A stretch of 64,000 nt of DNA from Haplomitrium mnioides. Taxonomy: Eukaryota > Marchantiophyta > Haplomitriopsida > Calobryales. Position numbers and translations under genes: made by a program. Shown piece after piece: positions 1-14,753 of the stretch (position 1 is the first letter of the stretch; the number at the start of each line of letters is the position of its first letter). Location: assembly GCA_049999725.1 (NCBI GenBank), contig JBNGIS010020534.1:1-64000 (forward strand), in the 5' to 3' direction. A model generated the notes under the pieces. That model was not told the DNA's origin. It worked only from the letters and a program-made list of their open reading frames with translations, and ran no database searches.

Positions 1-3000
1 TTTGAGGTCGAATTGTATGAAAGGTTTAGTAGTAGTCTTGAAATAGCCTTCATTGTGTGATGACATCAACTCTTCACAAAGCATGTTTGATGTGGAATTC
101 CATGGAAGGTTTAGAAGCAACTTGAAGAAGCTTATATGGTGTGATGTTATCAATCGATCTTAAGGCACGTTTGAGGTGGAATTGTATGGAAGGTTTGTTA
201 GTAGCCTGAAGAAGCTTGCGTGGTGTGATGATATCAACTCAGCACAAAAGATGTTTGAGGTTGAACTCTATGAAAGGTTTAGTAGCAAGCTTGCATAGTT
301 GCATAACATCAACTCAACACAAAGCATGTTTGAGGTGGAATTCTATGAAAGGTTTGGTAATAGCTCAAATTGCTTGCATGGTGTGATGACATCAACTAAA
401 CACAAAAGCATGTTTTATGTAGAACTGCATGAAAGTCTTAGTTTTAGCCATAAGAAGCTTGGTTGGTGTGATGACATCAACTCAACACAATGTATGTTTG
501 AGGTGGAATTGTATGAAAGGCTTAGAAGTAGCTTGAAGAAGCTTGCATGAGGTGATGACATCAACTTACTACAAAACATGTTTGAGATGGAATTATATAA
601 AAGGTTTAGTAGTAGCTTGAAGAAGCTTGCATGGTGTGATTGCATCAACTCATTGCAAAGCACGTTTGAGGTGGCATTGTATGACCTGTTTAGTAGCAAG
701 CTTGAAAAAGCTTGCATGGTGTGATGACATCAACTCAACACAGAGCATGTTTGGGGTGGAATTGTATGAAAGGTTTAGTAGTAACTTGAAGAAGCGTGCA
801 TGGGGTAATGACATCAACTCAACACAAAACATTTTTGAGGTGGAATTGTATGAAAGGTTTAGTGGTAGCTTGAATAAGCTTGCATGGTCTCATGATATCA
901 ACTCAACCCAAAGCATGTTTGAAGTGGAATTGTATGAAAGGTGTAGTAGTAGCTGGAAGATGCTTGCATATCGTGATGACATTAACTCTACCGGAAGCAT
1001 GTTTGATGTGGAATTCTATGAAAGATTTAGTAGAAAACTTGAAGACACTTGCATAGTGTGATGACATCAACTCAACCCAAAGCATACTTGAGGTGGAATT
1101 GGATGGAAGGTTTAGTAGCAACTTGGAGAAACGTACATACGGTTATGACATCAACTCAACACAAAACATGTTTGAGGTGGGATTGTGTGAGAGGTTTAGT
1201 AGTAGCTTGAAGAAGCTTGGATGGTTTGATGACATCAACTCAACCCAAAGCATGTTTTATGTAGAATTGAATGAAAGGTTAAGTAGCAAACTTGAAGAAG
1301 CTTGCATAGTGTGATAACATCAACTCAACACAAAGCATATTTGAGGTGGAATTGTATGAAAGGTTTAGTAGTAGCTTGAAGAGGCTTGCATGGTGTGATG
1401 ACATCATCTGAGCTTGAAGCATGTTTGAGGTGGAATTGTATAAAAGGTTTTGTAGTAGCCTGAAGAAGCTTGCATGGTGTGATGACATCAACTCAACACA
1501 AAAGATTTTTGAGCTGGAATTCTATGAAAGGTTTAGTAGTAAGCTTACAGAAGCTTGCATAGTGTGATGACATCATCTCAACAGAAAGCATGTTTGAAGT
1601 GGAAATCTATGAAAGGTTTAGTAGCAAGCTTGAAGGAGCTTGTATAAATGCATAACATCAACTCAACACAAAGCATGTTGGAGGTGGAGTTGTATGAGAA
1701 GTTTGGTGGTAGTTGAAAACGCTTGCATGGTGTGATGACATCAACTCAACTCAAAGAATGTTTGAGGTGGAATTATATGAAAGGCTTAGTAGTAGCTTGA
1801 AGAAGCTTGCAAGGTGTGATGACATCAACTCAACACAAAGCATTTTTGAAGTGGATTTGTATGAAAGGTTTAGTATTAGCTCAAAGAAGCTTGCTTGGTG
1901 TGATGACATCAACTCAACACAAACCATGTTTGAGGTAGAATTGCATGAAATATTTGGTATTAGCTTGAATAAGCTTGCATGTTGTGATGATGTCAACTCA
2001 ACACAAAGCATGTTTGAGGTGGAATTGTATGAAAGGTTTAGTGGTAGCTTGAAGAAACGTTCATGATGTAATTACATCAACTTAGTACAAAGCACGTTTG
2101 AGGTGGTATTGTATGACAGGTTTAGTAGCAAGCTTGAAAATGCTTGCATGGTGTGATGACATCAACTCAACACAAAGAATGTTTGGGGTGGAATTGTATG
2201 GAAGGTTTACTAGAAACTTGAATGAGCATGCATGGGGTAATGACATCAACTCAACACAAAACATGTTTGAGGTGGAATTGTATGAAAGGTTTAGTAGTAG
2301 CTTGAATAAACTTGCATGGTGTGATGATATCATCTCAACCGAAAGCATGTTTGATGTGGAATTCTATAAAAGGTTTAGTAGCAATTTTGAAGAAGCTTGC
2401 ACAGTGTGATAACTCAACTCAACACAAGGCATGTTTCAGGTGGGATTAGATAAATGTTTTAGTAGTAGGTTGAAGAAGCTTGCATGGTGTGATGACATCA
2501 GCTTTACACAAAGGATGTTTGAGTTGGAATTGTATGAAAGGTTTAGTAGTAAGTTTTAAAAAGCCTTAATGGTGTGATTACATTTGCTCTTCACAAAGCA
2601 TGTTTGATGTGGAATTCTATGAAAGGTTTAGAAGCAACTTGAAGAAGCTTGCATGGTGTGATGTTCTAAACCAAGCTTAAAGCATGTTTGAGGTGGAATT
2701 GTATTGAAGGTTTCGGAGTAGCTTGAAGAAGCATGCGTGGTGTGATGACAAACACTCAGCACAAAAGATGTTTGAGGTGGAATTTTATGAAAGGTTTAGT
2801 AGCAAGCTTTAAGAAGCTTGCATAGTTGCATAACATCAACTCAACACAAAGCTTGTTTGAGGTGGTATTCCATGAGAGGTTTGGTAGTAGCTCAAAAAGC
2901 TTGCATGGTGTGATGACATCAACTTAACACAAAGTATGTTTGAGGTGGAACTACATGAAAGTCTTAGTTGTAGCCACAAGAAGCTTGGATGGTGTGATGA

Positions 3001-4190
3001 CATTAACTCAATACAATACATGTTTGAGGTGGATTTGTATGAATGGTTTAGTAGTAACTTGAAGAAGCTTGTGTGGGGTGATAACATCAACTTAACACAA
3101 AACATGCTTGAGGTGGAATTGTATGAAAGGGTTAGTAGTAGCTTGAAGAAGCTTGCATGGTGTGATGACATTAACTCTACCCAAAGCATTCTTGATGTGG
3201 AATTCTATGAAAGGTTTAGTAGAAAACTTGAAGATGATTGCATAGTGTGATAACGCAACTCAGCGCAAGGCTTGTTTGAGGTGGAATTGCATCAAAAGCA
3301 TAGAAGCAACTTGAAGAAGATTGCGTGGTGTGATGTCATAAATTGAACTTAAAGCACGTTTGAGGTGGAATTCTATGAAAGGTTTTGTAGTGGCTTGAAG
3401 AATCTTGGGTGGTGTGATGACATCAACTGAACACAAAAGATGTTTTAGGTGGAATTCTATGAAAGGTTTAGTAGTAGCTTGAAAAAGCTTGCATAGTGTG
3501 ATGACATCAACTCACTAGAAAGCACGTTGAGGTGGCGTTGTATGAAAGGTTTAGTAGCAAGCTTGAAAAAGCTTGCATAGTGTGATAACATCAACTCAAC
3601 ACAAAGCAAGTTTGGGGTGGAATTGTATGAATGGTTTAGTAGTAACTTGGAGAAACGTGCATATAGTTATGACATTAACTTCACACAAAGCATATTTTAG
3701 GTGGGATTGTATAAAAGGTTTAGTAGTAGCTTGAATGAGCTTGCATGAGGGTGATGACATCAACTCAACCCAAAGCATGTTTGATGTAGAGTTGTATGAA
3801 AGGTTTAGTAGAAAACTTGAAGAAGCTTGCATAGTGTGATAACATCAACTCAACACAAAGCATGTTAGAGCTAGAATTGTATGAAAGGTTTAGTAGTGGC
3901 TTGAAGAAGCTTGCATGGTGTGATTACATCATCTCATTGACAACAAAAAGCATATTTGAGATGGACTTCTATGAAAGGTTTAGTAGCAAGCTTAAAGAAG
4001 CTTGCATGGTGTGATGACATCAACTCAATACAAAGCATGATTGAGGTGGAATTGTATGAAAGGTTTAGTAGTAGCTAAAATAAGCTTGGATGGTGTAATG
4101 ACATCGAGTCAACCCAAAGCTTGTTTTATGTGGAATTTTACATAAGGTTTAGTAGCAAACTTGAAGAAGCTTGCATAGTGTGATGACATC

Positions 4191-4804
4191 AACTCACTAC
4201 AAAGCATGTTTGAGATGGAATTGTATGAAAGGTTTAGAAGTAGCTTGAAGAAGCTTGCATAGTGTGATGACATCAACTCATTGACAACACAAAGCAAGTT
4301 TGAGGTGGAATTCTATGAAAGGTTTAGTAGAAAGGTTGAATAACCTTGCATGGTGTGATGACATCAACTCAACCCAATACATGTTTGATGTGGAATTCTA
4401 TATATGGTTTAGTAGCAAACTTGAAGAAGCTTGCATAGTGTGATAACATCAACTCACTACAAAGCATGTTTGAGGTGGAATTGTATGAAAGGTTTAGTAG
4501 TAGGTTTAAGAAGCTTGCATGGTGTGATGACATCAATTCATTAACAACACAAAGCATATTTGAGGTGGACTTCTATGAAAGGTTTAGTAGCAAGCTTGAA
4601 GAAGCTTGCATGGTACGATGACATCAACTCAATACAAAGCGTAATTGAGGTGGAATTGTATGAAGGGTTTAGTAGTAGCTTGAATAAGCTTGCATGGTGT
4701 GATGACATCAACCCTACCCAAACCACGTTTGATGTGGAATTCTATAAAAGGTTTAGTAGCAAACTTGAAGAATCTTGCATGGTGTGATAACATCAACTCA
4801 CTAG
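4191..4804 (+). repeat. Three- and four-monomer higher-order units (260 and 344 bp)
   Basis: The marker AACTCACTAC/G recurs at 4191, 4451 and 4795, giving spacings of 260 and 344 bp. The 344-bp unit is an ordered set: an 85-bp monomer ending before CTCACTAC, a 90-bp monomer with the CTCATTGACAACAC insertion, an 85-bp monomer with the CATATTTGAGGTGGACTTC start, and an 84-bp monomer with AATAAGCTT. Dropping the last gives 85+90+85 = 260. Related spacings recur at about 6490, 6750 and 7010, and around 7971-8305. This is higher-order repeat structure, in which groups of unlike monomers were amplified together. Confidence 0.8.
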
Positions 4805-7800
4805 AAAGCATGTTTGAGGTGGAATTGTATGAAAGGTTTAGTAGTAGCTTCAAGAAGCTTGCATATTTTTTTGACATCAACTCATTGACAACACAAAGCA
4901 TGTTTGAGGTGGACTTCAATGAAAGGTTTAGTAGCAAGCTTGAAGAAGCTTGCATAGTATGATGACATCAACTCAATACAAAACATGTTTGAGGTGGAGT
5001 TCTATAAAAGGTTTAGTAGCAAATTTAAAGAAGCTTGCATAGTGTGAAAACTCAACTCAACACAAGGCATGTTTGAGGTGGAATGGTATAAAATCCTTAG
5101 TAGTAGCTTGAAGAAGCTTGGATAGTGTGATGATATCAACTCAACACAAAATATGTTTTGGGTAAAATTGTATGAAAGGTTTAGTAGTAGCTTAAAGAAG
5201 CTTGCATGGGTTGATGACATCAACTCAACACAAAACATGTTTGAGGTGCAATTGTATGAAAGGTTTAAGAGTAGCTTGAAGAAGCTTGCATGATGTGATG
5301 ATATCAACTAAACCCAAGGCATGTTTGATGTGGAATTTTGTGAGAGATTTAGTAGCAAACTTGAAGACGCTTGCATAGTGTGATAACTCAACTCAACACA
5401 AGGCATGTTTGTGGTGGAATTGTATGAAAGGTTTAGTAGTAGATTGAAAAAGCTTGCATTGTGTTTTGATATCAACTCAGCACAAAACATGTTTGAGGTG
5501 GATTTCTTTGAAAGGTTTAGTAGTAGCTTGGAGAAGCTTGCATGGTGTAATGACATCAACTATTTAGAAAGCATGTTTGATGTGGAGTTGCATCAAAGGC
5601 TTAGAAGCAACTTGAAGAAGATTGCATGGTGTGATGCGATCAATTGAGCTTGAAGCACGTTTGAAGTGGAGTTCCTTAAAAGGTTTTGTAGTGGCTTGAA
5701 GAAACTTGGGTGGTGTGATGACATCAACTTAGCACAAAAGATGTTTGAGTTGGAATTCTATGAAAGGTTTAGTAGTAGCTTGAGGACGCTTGCATTGTGT
5801 GATGACATCAACTTAGTAGAAAGCACGTTGAGGTGGCATTGTATGAAAGGTTTAGTGGCAAGCTTGAAAAAGCTTGCATGCTGTGATGACATCAACTCAA
5901 CACAAAGCATGTTTAGGGTGGAATTGTATGAAATGGTTAGTAGTAACTTGGAGAAACGTTCATACGGTTTTGATATCAACTCCACACAAAACATGTTTGA
6001 GGTGGGATTGTATAAAAGGTTTAGTAGTAGCTTGAATGAGCTTGCATAGGGTAATGAAATCAACTTAACTCAAAGCATGCTTGATGTAGAATTGCATGAA
6101 AAGCTTAGTAGGAAACTTGAAGAAGCTTGCATAGTGTGATAACAATAACTCAACACAAAGCATGTTTGAAGTGGAATTGTATGAAAGGTTTAGTAGTAGC
6201 TTGAAGAAGCTTGCTTGGTGTGACTACATCATCTCATTGACAACACAAAGCATATTTGAGATGGACTTCTATGAAAGGTTTAGTAGCAAGATGAAGAAGC
6301 TTGCATGGTGTGATGACATCAACTCAATACAAAGCATGATTGAGGTGGAATTGTATGAAAGGTTTAGTAGTAGCTTGAATAAGCTTGCATGGTGTAATGA
6401 CATCGACTCAACTCAAAGCATGTTTTATATGGACTTCTATATAAGGTTTAGTAGCAAACTTGAAGAAGCTTGCATAGTGTGATAACATCAACTCACTTCA
6501 AAGCATGTTTGAGGTGGAATTGTTTGAAAAGTTTATTAGTAGCTTGAAGAAGGTTGCATTGTGTGATGACATCAACTCATTGATAACACAAAGCATGTTT
6601 GATGTGTAGTTATATGAAAGGTTTAGTAGCAAGATTGAAGGAGCTTGCATGGTGTGATGACATCAACTTAGTCCAAAGCATGTTTGAGATGGAATTTTGT
6701 AAAAGGTTTACTAGCAAACTTGAAGAAGCTTGCATAGTGTGATAACATCAACTCACTACAAAGCATGTTTGAGGTGGAATTGTATGAAAGGTTTAGTAGT
6801 AGCTTGAATTAGCTTGTATGGTGTGATGACATCAATTCATTGACAACACAGAGCATGTTTGAGGTGGACTTCTATGAAAGGTTTAGTAGCAAGCTTTAAG
6901 AAGCTTGCATGGTGTGATGACATCAACCCTACCCAAACCATGTTTGATGTGGAATTCTATAAAAGGTTTAGTAGCAATTTGAAAGTAGCTTGCATAGTGT
7001 GATAACATCAACTTACTAGAAAGCATGTTTGAGGTGGATTTGTATGTAAGGTTTAGTAGTATCTTGAAGGAGCTTGCATGTTTTTATGACATCAACTCAT
7101 TGACAACACAAAGCATATTTGAGGTGGACTTCAATGAAAGGTTTAGTAGCAAGCTTGAAGAAGCTTGGAAGGTATGATGACATCAACTCATTTCAAAACA
7201 TGTTTGAGATGGATTTCTATAAAAGGTTAAGTAGCAAATTTGAAGAAGCTTGCATAGTGTGAAAACTCAACTCAACACAAGGCATGTTTGAGGTGGAATG
7301 GTATGAAAGGCTTAGTAGTAGCTTGAAGAAGCGTGCATAGTGTGATGACATCAACTCAACACAAAACATATTTCAGGTGGAATTGTATGAACGGTTTAGT
7401 AGTAGCTTAAAGAAGCTTGCATGGGGTGATGACATCAACTCAACATAAAACATGTTTTAGGTGGAATTGTACGAAATGTTTAGTAGTAGCTTGAAGAAGC
7501 TTGCATGGTGTGATGACATCAACTCTACCTCAAGGCATGTTTGATGTGGAATTGTGTGAAAGGTTTAGTAGCAAACTTGAAGAGGCTTGCATGATATGAT
7601 AACTCAACTCAACACAAGGCATGTTTGAGGTGGAGTTGTATGAAAGGTTTAGTATTAGATTGAAGAAGCTTGCATTGTGTGATGACATCAACTAAACACA
7701 AAACATGTTTAAGGTGGACCTCTATGAAAGGTTTAGTAGCAAGCTTGAAGAAGATTGCATAGTGTGATAACATCAACTCACTTCAAAGCATGTTTGAGGT

Positions 7801-10800
7801 GGAATTGTATGAAAAGCTTATTAGTAGCTTGAAGAAGGTTGCATGGTGTGATGACATCAACTCATTGACAACACAAAGCATGTTTGATGTGGAGTTATAT
7901 GGAATTTAATAAAAGGTTTTTCCAGCAAACTTGAAGAAGCTTGCATAGTGTGATAACATCAACTCACTACAAAGCATGTTTGAGGTGGAATTGTATGAAA
8001 GGTTTAGTAGTAGCTTGAATAAGCTTGCATGGTGTGATGACATCAATTCATTGACAACACATAGCATGTTTGAGGTGGACTTCTATGAAAGGTTTAGTAG
8101 CAAGCTTTAAGAAGCTTGCATGGTGCGATGACATCAACTCAATACAAAGCATAATTGCGGTGGACTTGTATGAAAGTTTTCGTAGTAGCTTGAAAAAGCT
8201 TGCATGGTGTGATGACATCAACCCTACCCAAACCATGTTTGATGTGGAATTCTATAAAAGGTTTAGTAGCAATTTTAAAGTAGCTTGCATAGTGTGATAA
8301 CATCAACTTACTAGAAAGCATGTTTGAGGTGGAATTGTATGTAAGGTTTAGTAGTAGCTTGAAGTAGCTTGCATGTTTTTATAACATCAACTCATTAACA
8401 ACACAAAAAATATTTGAGGTGGACTTCAATGAAAGGTTTAGTAGCAAGCTTAAAGAAGCTTGCATGGTGTGATGACATAAACTCAATACAAAACATGTTT
8501 GAGGTGGATTACTATAAAAGGTTTAGTAGCAAATTTAAAGAAGCTTGCATAGTGTGAAAACTCAACTCAACACAAGGCATGTTTGAGGTGGAATGGTATG
8601 AAAGGCTTAGTAGTAGCTTGAAGAAGCTTGCATGTATTGATGACATCAACTCATTGACAACACAAAGAATATTTGAGGTGGACTTCAATGAAAAGTTTAG
8701 TAGCAAGCTTAAAGAAGCTTGCATGGTGTGATGACATCAACTCAATGCAAAACATGTTTGAGGTGGATTTCTATAAAAAGTTTAGTAGCAAATTTGAAGA
8801 AGCTTGCATAGTGTGAAAACTCAACTCAACAAAAGGCATGTTTGAGGTGGAATGGTATGAAAGGCTTAGTAGTAGCTTGAAGAAGCTTGCATAGTGTGAT
8901 GACATCAACTCAACAAAAAACATGTTTCAGGTGGAATTTCATGAAAGGTTTAGTAGTAGCTTAAGGAAGCTTGCAAGGGGTGATGGCATCAACTCAACAC
9001 AAAACATGTTTGAGGTGGAATTGTAGGAAAGGTTTAGTAGTAGCTTGAAGAGGCTTGCATGGTGTGATGGCATCAACTCTACCTCAAGGCATGTTTGATA
9101 TGGAATTATGTGAAATGCTTAGTTGCAAACTTGAAGAGGCTTGCATGATGTGATAACTCAACTCAACACAAGGCATGTTTGAAGTGGAATTGTATGAAAG
9201 GTTAAGTAGTAGGTTGAAGAAGCTTGCATTGTGTGATGACATCAACTGAACATAAAACATGTTTGAGGTGGACCTCTATGAAAGGTTTAGTAGCAAGCTT
9301 GAAGAAGCTTGCATGGTGTGATGACATCAACTTAGTATAAAGCATGTTTCAGGTGGAAGAGTATAAAGGGTTTAGTAGTAGCTTGAATAAGCTTGCATGA
9401 TGTGATGACATCAACTCAACACAAAGGATGTTTGAGTTGGAATTGTATGAAAGGTTCAGTAGTAGCTTGGAGAAGCTTGCATGGTGTGATGACATTAACC
9501 CAACACAAAACATGTTTAATGTGGACTTCCATGAAAAGTTTAGTAGGAAGCTTGAAGATGCTTGCATAGCATAATGACATCAACTACTCACAAAACATGT
9601 TTGAGGTGGATTTCTTTGAAAGGTTAAGTAGTAGCTTGGAGAAGCTTGCATGATGTGATGACACCAGCTCTTTACAAAGCATGTTTGATGTGGAGTTGCA
9701 TGAAAGGCTTCGAAGCAGCTTGAAGAAGCTTGCATGGTGTGATGTCATATTTGAGATTAAAGCATGTTTGAGGTGGAATTATATGAAAGGTTTTGTAGTA
9801 GCTTGAAGAAGCTTGGGTGGTGTGATGACATCAACTCATCACAAACGATTTTTGAGGTGGAACTCTATGAAAGGTTTAGTATTAGCTTGAAGAAGCTTGC
9901 ATGGTGTGATGACATCAACTCAGTAGAAAGCATGTTTGAGGTGGCATTGTGTCGAATGGTTTAGTAGCAAGCTTGAAAAAGCTTGCATGGTGTGATGACA
10001 TCAATTCAACACAAAGCATGTTTGGGATGGAATTGTATGAAAGGTTTAGTAGTAACTTGGACAAGCTTGCATGGTGTGATAAGATGAAGTCAACACAAAG
10101 CATGTTTGAGATGGACTTCTATGAAAGGTTGAGTAGCAAGTTTGAAGAAGCTTGCATAGTGTGATTGTATAACTCAATGCAAAGCATGTTTAAGGTGGAA
10201 TTGTATGAAAGGATTAGTCGTAGTTTGGAGAAGCTTGCATGGTGTGATGACATCAACTCAACACAAAGCATGTTTTGTGGTGGGAAAGTATGAAAGGTTT
10301 AGTAGTAGCTTGAAGAAGCTTGCATGGTGTGATGAAATCAAGTCTCACAAAACATGTTTGGGGTGGAATTGTATAAAAAGTTTAGTAGTAGCTTGAAGAA
10401 GCTTGCATGGGGTGATGACATCAACTCAACAAAAAACATGTTTGAGGTGGAATTGTATGAAAGGTTTAGTAGTAGCTTGAAGAAGCTTGGATGGTGTGAT
10501 GACATCAACTCTACCCAAAGCATGTTTGATGTAGAATCCTATGAACGGTTTGGTAGAAATCTTGAAGAAGTTGGCATAGTGTGAAAGCTCAATTCAACAC
10601 AAGGCATATTTGAGGTGGAATCGTATGAAATCATTAGTAAAAAGGTTGAATAAGCTTGCATGGTGTGATGACATCATTTGAATACAAAGCGAGTTTTAAG
10701 TGGAGTTCTATGAAAGTTTTAGTAGTAGCGTGAATACGCTTGCATGGTGTGATGACATCAACTCAACAGAAAGCATGTTTGAGGTGGAATTTTATGAAAG

Positions 10801-13800
10801 GCTTAGTAGTAGCTTCAAGAAGCTTGCATGGTGTGATGGGATCAACTCATTGACAACACAAAGCATATTTGAGGTAAACATTTATCAAAGATTGAGTAGC
10901 AAGCTTGAAGACGCTTGCATGGTGTGATGACATACCCTCAATACAAAGTATGTTTGAGGTGGCATTCTTTAAAAGGTTTTGTAGCAAGCTTGAAGAAGGT
11001 TGCTTGGTATGATGATATCAACTCAATACAAAACATGTTTGAAGTGGAATTGTATGAAAGGCTTAGTAGTAGTTTGAAGAAGCTTCCATGGTGTGATGGT
11101 ATCAACTTATTGACAACACAAAGCATCTTTGAGGTAACATTTTATGAAAGGTTGAGTAGTAAGCTTGAAGAAGCTTGCATAGTGTCATGACATCAACTCA
11201 ATACAAAGCATGTTTGATGTGCAATTCTATACAAGGTTTAGTAGCAAACTTGAAGAATTTTGCAAAGTGTGATAACATCAACTCACTACAAAGCATGTTT
11301 GAGGTGGAATTAGATGAAAGGTTCAGTAGTAGCTTGAAGAAGTTTGCATGGTGTGATGACATCAACTCATTGACAACACAAAGCATATTTGAGGTGGACT
11401 TCTATGAAAGGTTTAGTAGCAAGCTTGAAGAAGCTTGTATGGTGTGATGACATAAATTCAATACAAAGCATGTTTCACGTGGAAATGTATGAAGGGTTTA
11501 GTAGATGTTTGAAGAAGGTTGCGTGTTGTGAAGACATCAACTCAACACAAAGCATGTTTAACGTGGAATTGTATGAAAGGTTTTGTAGTAGCTTGTTGAA
11601 CCTTGCATGGTGTGATGACATCAACTCAACACAAAACATGTTTTATGTGGACTGCTATGAAAGGTTTAGTAGCAAGGTTGAAGAATCTTCCATGGTGTGA
11701 TAACCTCAACTAAAGACAAAACATGTTTGAGGTGGAATTTTATAAAATGTTAAGTAGTAGCTTCAAGAAGCTTGCATGGTGTGATGATATCAACTCTTTA
11801 CAAGCCATGTTTGATGTGGAATTCTATAAAAAGTATAGTACGAGCTTGCAAAAGCTTACATGGTGTGCTGTCATCAACTAAGCACAAAGCACGTTAAAGG
11901 TGGAATTGCATGAATGGTTTTGTAGTGGCTTGAAGAAGCTTGCATGGTAAGATGACATCAATTAAACAAAAAACATGTTTTAGGTGGAATTCTATGAAAC
12001 GTTTAGTAGTAGGCTTGAAAAAGCTTTCATAGTGTGATGATATCATTTCAACAGAAAGCATGTTTGCATTTGAATTCTATGAAAGATTTAGTAGCAAGCT
12101 TGAAGAAGCTTGTATAGTTCCATAACATCAACTCAACACAAAGCATGTTTGAGGTGGAACTGCATGAAAGGTTTGGTAGTAGCTTGAAGAAGCTTGCATG
12201 GTGTGATGACATCAACTCATAACAAAGCGTGTTTGAGGTGGAACTGTATGAAAGGCTTAGTAGTAGCTTGAAAAAGCTTGCATGGTATGATGACATCACT
12301 CAACACAATGCATGTTTGTGGTGGAATTGTTTGCAACGTTTAGTAGTAGCTTGAAGAAGCTTGCATGATGTGATGACATCAACTCAACACAAAGCGTTTT
12401 TGAGGTAGAATTGTACGGAAGGTTTAGTAGTAGCTTGAAGAAGCTTGCATGATGTGATGACATCAACTCAACACAAAGCATGTTTGAAGTGGATATGTAT
12501 GAAATGTTTAGTAGTTGCGTGAAGAAGCTTGTATAGTGTGATTATATCATTTCAATACAAAGCATGTTTGAGGTGGAATTGTATGAAAGGTCTAGGAGTA
12601 ACTTGAAGAAGGTTGCATGGAGTGATGACATCAACTGAATACAAAGCATATTTTGTGGTGGAATGGTATGAAAGAATTAGTAGTAGCTTGAAGAAGCTTG
12701 CATAGTGTGATGACATCAACTCAGCACAAAAGATGTTTGAGGTGGAATTCTTTGAAAGGTTTAGTAGCAAGCTTGAAGAAGCTTGCATAGTGTGATGACA
12801 TCAACTCAACAGAAAGCATATTTGAGGTGGAATTCTTTGAAAGGTTTATTAACAAGCTTTAAGTAGCTTGAATAGTTGCATAGCATCAACTCAACACAAA
12901 GCATATTTGAGGTGGAATTGTATGAAAGGTTTGGTAGTAGTTGAAAAAGCTTGCATGGTGTTATGACATCAACTCAACACAAAGCATGGTTGAGGTGGAA
13001 TTGTATGAAAGGTTTAGTAGTAGCTTGAAGAAGCTTCCATGGTGTGATGACATCAACTCAACACAAAGTTTGTTTGAGGTGGAATTGTATGAAATGCTTA
13101 CTATTAGCTTGAAGAAGCTTGCATGGTGTGATGATATCAACTCAACAAAAAGCATTTTTGAGGTGGAATTGTATGAGAGGGTTAGTAGTAGCTTGAAGAA
13201 GCTTTCATGGTGTGATGACATCAACTCAATACAAAGCATGTTTGTGTTGGAATTGTATGAAAGGTTTAATAGTCACCTGAAGAAGCGTGCATGGAGTAAT
13301 TACATCAACTCAACATAAAACATGTTTGAGAAGGAATTGTATGAAAGGTTTAGTGGTAGCTTGAATAAGCTTGCATGGTGTGATGATATCAACTCAACCC
13401 TAAGCATGTTTGATGTGGAATTCTATAAAACATTTAGTAGCAAACTTGAAGAAGCTTGCATAGTGTGGTAACTCAACTCAACACACAAGGCATGATTGAG
13501 GTGGAATTGTATGAAAGGTTTAGTAGTTGGTTGAAGAAGCTTGCATGGTGTGATGACATCAACTCAACACAAAGCATATTTGAGGTGGTTTTCTAATAAA
13601 GGTTTAGTAGTTGCTTGAATAAGCTTACATGGTGTGATGATATCATCAACTCAACACAAAGGATGTTTGAGCTGGAATTGCAGGAAAGTTTTAGTAGAAA
13701 GCTTGAAGAGGCTTGCATGGTGTGATGATATCAACTCTACTCAAAGCATGTTTGATGCGGAATTCTATGGAAGGTTTAGTAGAAAGCTTGAAGAAGCTTG

Positions 13801-13907
13801 CATAGCATGATGACATCAACTCAACACAAAACATGTTTGAGGTAGAATTGTATGAAAGGTTTAGTAAGAGGTTGAAAAAGCTTGCATGGTGTGATGATAT
13901 CAACTCT

Positions 13908-14753
13908 TCACAAAGCATGTTTGATATGCAATTCTATGAAAGGTCTAGAAGTAGCTTGAAGAAGCTTGCATGGTGTGATGTCATCAACAAAGCTTAAAGC
14001 ATGTTTGAGGTGGAATTGTATGGAAGGTTTTGTAGTTGCTTGAAGTAGCTTGAGTTGTGTGATGACATCAACTCTGGACAAGAGATGTTTGAGATGGAAT
14101 TCTTTGAAAGGTTTAGTAGGGAGCTTGAAGAAGCTTGCATAGTTGCATAGCATCAACTCAACACAAAACATGTTTGAGGTGAAAATGTATGAAAGGCTTG
14201 GTAGTAGCTTGAAGAAGCTTGCATGGTGTGATGACATTAACTGAGTACAATGCATGTTTGAGGTAGAATTATATGAAAGGTTTAGTAGTAGCTTGAAGAA
14301 GCTTGCATGTTGTGATGACATCAACTCAAGACAATGCATGTTTGAGGTGGAACTATATGAAAGGTTTAGTAGTAGCTTGAAGAAGGTTGCGTGGTGAGAT
14401 GACATCAACTCAACACAAAGCATTCTTGAGGTGGAATTCCATAAAAGGTTTAGTAGTAACTTGAATAAGTTTGCATGGTGTGATGACATTAACTCAACAC
14501 AAAGCACGTTCGAGGTAGATCTGTATGAAAGTTTTAGTATTAGATTGAAGAAGCTTGCATGGTGTGATGATATCAACTCAACACAAAGCATGTTTGAGGT
14601 GAAATTGTATGAAAGGTTTAGTAGTAGCTTGAAGAATCTTGCATGGTGTGATAACATTAACTTAGTACAATGCACGTTTGAGGTGGCATTGTATGAAAGG
14701 TTTAGTAGCAAGCTTGAAAAAGCTTGCAAGGTGTGATGACATGAACTCAACAC
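13908..14753 (-). other. Longest chance reading frame through the satellite (281 codons)
   Basis: This frame crosses about ten monomers without a stop. It encodes a 28-residue repeat of the type SSHHASFFKLLLNLSYNSTS. The opposite strand also has open frames across monomers here. Both strands being open together is expected when the monomer is a multiple of three and its stop triplets fall in other phases. The first codon is not a convincing start, and no intron or promoter signal was seen. I list it because it would tempt a gene finder. I do not call it a gene. Confidence 0.6.
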
